DNA of 23,854 nucleotides from RGIG995 sp045635765. Lineage in GTDB: Bacteria > Bacillota > Clostridia > Oscillospirales > UBA644. Under the pieces are notes generated by a model. That model saw only the letters and a program-made list of their open reading frames with translations. It did no database searches and was not told where the DNA came from. The stretch is from positions 1 to 23,854 of the forward strand of contig JAZTWH010000088.1 in NCBI GenBank assembly GCA_045635765.1, given 5' to 3'. Positions 22,834 to 23,854 of the stretch are shown piece by piece. Both the position numbers and the translations under genes were made by a program. Each line of letters opens with the position of its first letter. Positions within the stretch are counted from its first letter, which is position 1.

Positions 22834-23854
22834 ATGATTGAAGTCACCGGGCTTACCAAACGCTACGGGAAAAAGACCGCCGTGGATAACCTGACCTTCA
22901 CCGTCCGCCGGGGAGAGATCGTTGGATTTTTAGGACCCAACGGTGCCGGAAAGAGCACGACCATGAATATGCTGACCGGCTACGTGGCACCTACCGTCGG
23001 GACCGTTTATATTAACGGCTACCACCTGATGGATGCCCCGGAAAAGGCGAAGGAATACGTTGGGTATCTCCCGGAGATCCCTCCCCTGTACATGGACATG
23101 ACCGTCAATGAATACCTCAATTTTGTTTTTGGACTGAAAAAATGCAAATTCCCCCGCCGGGAACATCTGAATGAGGTTTGCGAGGTGGTCCGCATTTCCC
23201 ACGTCCGTCATCGGATGATCCGGAACCTTTCCAAGGGGTACCGGCAACGGGTGGGCCTTGCCCAGGCTTTGATCAACGATCCGAAGATCCTGATTCTCGA
23301 TGAGCCTACCGTGGGCCTCGACCCGAAGGAAATTGTGGAGATCCGCAATTTGATCCAAAAATTGGGACAGACCCGGACCGTAATCCTTTCTTCCCACGTG
23401 CTGTCTGAAATTCAATCGGTGTGCGAACGGGTGATCATCATCAACGAAGGTCATTTGGTTGCCGATGCCTTGACGGAGGATCTGGCCCGTTCTGCCGCCG
23501 CCAACAGTCGGTATGCCGTCCGCATTGCCGCCCCCCAGGATCAGGTAGTCCCGGTTCTTTCCGCCATTCCCGGAATGTTGAAGGTGGAACTGCAGGGATC
23601 TATGGAGCCGGGGACGGTAGACGTGATGATCGAAGCCGACAAGGACGTGGACATCCGCCGAGCCCTGTTTGAGGAATGTGCCAAACGGGGTTGGTATATC
23701 CTGGTCATTACTCCCGTGGGTGTCTCCCTGGAGGATATTTTCTTGAAGTTAGTCGACCAGTCTTCTGTCCGGCAGGAGGGAGAGCCGCTTACTCTGGAGC
23801 AGGCCCAGTCTCCTCATGACGCCGAGGAGCAATCGGGGGAGGTCCAATCTTCCG
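22834..23854 (+). CDS. ABC transporter ATP-binding protein, 3' end outside window
   Basis: ATPase subunit of an ABC-2-type transporter, open to the last base (340 codons seen). Motifs are Walker A GPNGAGKST (34-42, Lys40), Q-loop region YVGYLPEIPPLYMDMTV with Glu in place of the usual Gln, signature LSKGYRQRVGL, Walker B ILILDEP, and H-loop LSSHVLSE. The Glu and the LSKGYRQR variant are common in the GldA/NatA-like branch that pairs with separate ABC-2 permeases, so a permease gene probably follows. After the ATPase domain (about 1-220) comes a C-terminal accessory domain, then an acidic Gln/Glu-rich tail from about 310. ATG follows AAGGAG by 8 nt. The substrate is unknown. Confidence 0.92.
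   Translation, partial: MIEVTGLTKRYGKKTAVDNLTFTVRRGEIVGFLGPNGAGKSTTMNMLTGYVAPTVGTVYINGYHLMDAPEKAKEYVGYLPEIPPLYMDMTVNEYLNFVFGLKKCKFPRREHLNEVCEVVRISHVRHRMIRNLSKGYRQRVGLAQALINDPKILILDEPTVGLDPKEIVEIRNLIQKLGQTRTVILSSHVLSEIQSVCERVIIINEGHLVADALTEDLARSAAANSRYAVRIAAPQDQVVPVLSAIPGMLKVELQGSMEPGTVDVMIEADKDVDIRRALFEECAKRGWYILVITPVGVSLEDIFLKLVDQSSVRQEGEPLTLEQAQSPHDAEEQSGEVQSS

Overview
The window looks like chromosome from a Gram-positive, low-to-mid G+C Clostridia-type bacterium (Bacillota). The evidence is strong Shine-Dalgarno sequences, a ZapA/U32 gene pair, a SpoIIIE/FtsK translocase, subgroup Ic aspartate aminotransferase, and the order mreB-mreC-mreD-PBP2-minD-mgsA, which from memory is a clostridial arrangement (there usually with minC, minE and rodA). 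No rRNA, tRNA, CRISPR array, insertion sequence or phage gene was seen. Nearly all of the window is core housekeeping: cell shape and division, cell-wall synthesis, aminoacyl-tRNA synthetases and RNA modification.

Layout. 1-904 (+) is the 3' part of an MFS efflux pump whose composition differs from everything else here. 994-5339 (-) is a translationally coupled ftsK-ygiQ pair. 5688-7947 (+) is zapA plus a U32/RlhA-like gene, ended by a clear terminator. 7997-10692 (-) is asnS plus an aminotransferase, from a near-consensus promoter. A roughly 500-bp AT-rich gap follows. 11198-17807 (+) is one tight operon: response regulator, histidine kinase, maf, mreB, mreC, mreD and a class B PBP (PBP2). 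18197-19394 (+) is a MinD-like ATPase plus a methylglyoxal-synthase-like protein. 19519-22640 (+) holds hisS and aspS. From 22834 (+) an ABC transporter ATPase runs off the window.

How the genes fit together. The 11.2-17.8 kb operon encodes most of a rod-shape elongasome (MreB filament, MreC/MreD membrane partners, PBP2 transpeptidase). It is co-transcribed with a two-component system whose kinase has almost no extracellular sensor, so the regulator may govern wall synthesis. ZapA and FtsK, transcribed divergently at 5.3-5.7 kb, serve the division ring and chromosome segregation. AsnRS and a discriminating-type AspRS suggest direct charging of tRNA-Asn.

Most interesting signals: (a) the tetranucleotide GCGC is almost absent outside the MFS gene, which marks both a genome-wide avoidance and a likely recent acquisition; (b) three unrelated degenerate tandem-repeat arrays sit in three inter-operon gaps, one of which looks like repeated duplication of the PBP2 3' end with its stop codon; (c) the mgsA-like protein has lost most of the catalytic residues of methylglyoxal synthase and follows a MinD-like protein that has no MinC or MinE; (d) a (TTTC)6 tract lies just upstream of the ftsK ribosome-binding site. 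No clear new multi-gene defence or mobile system was found.
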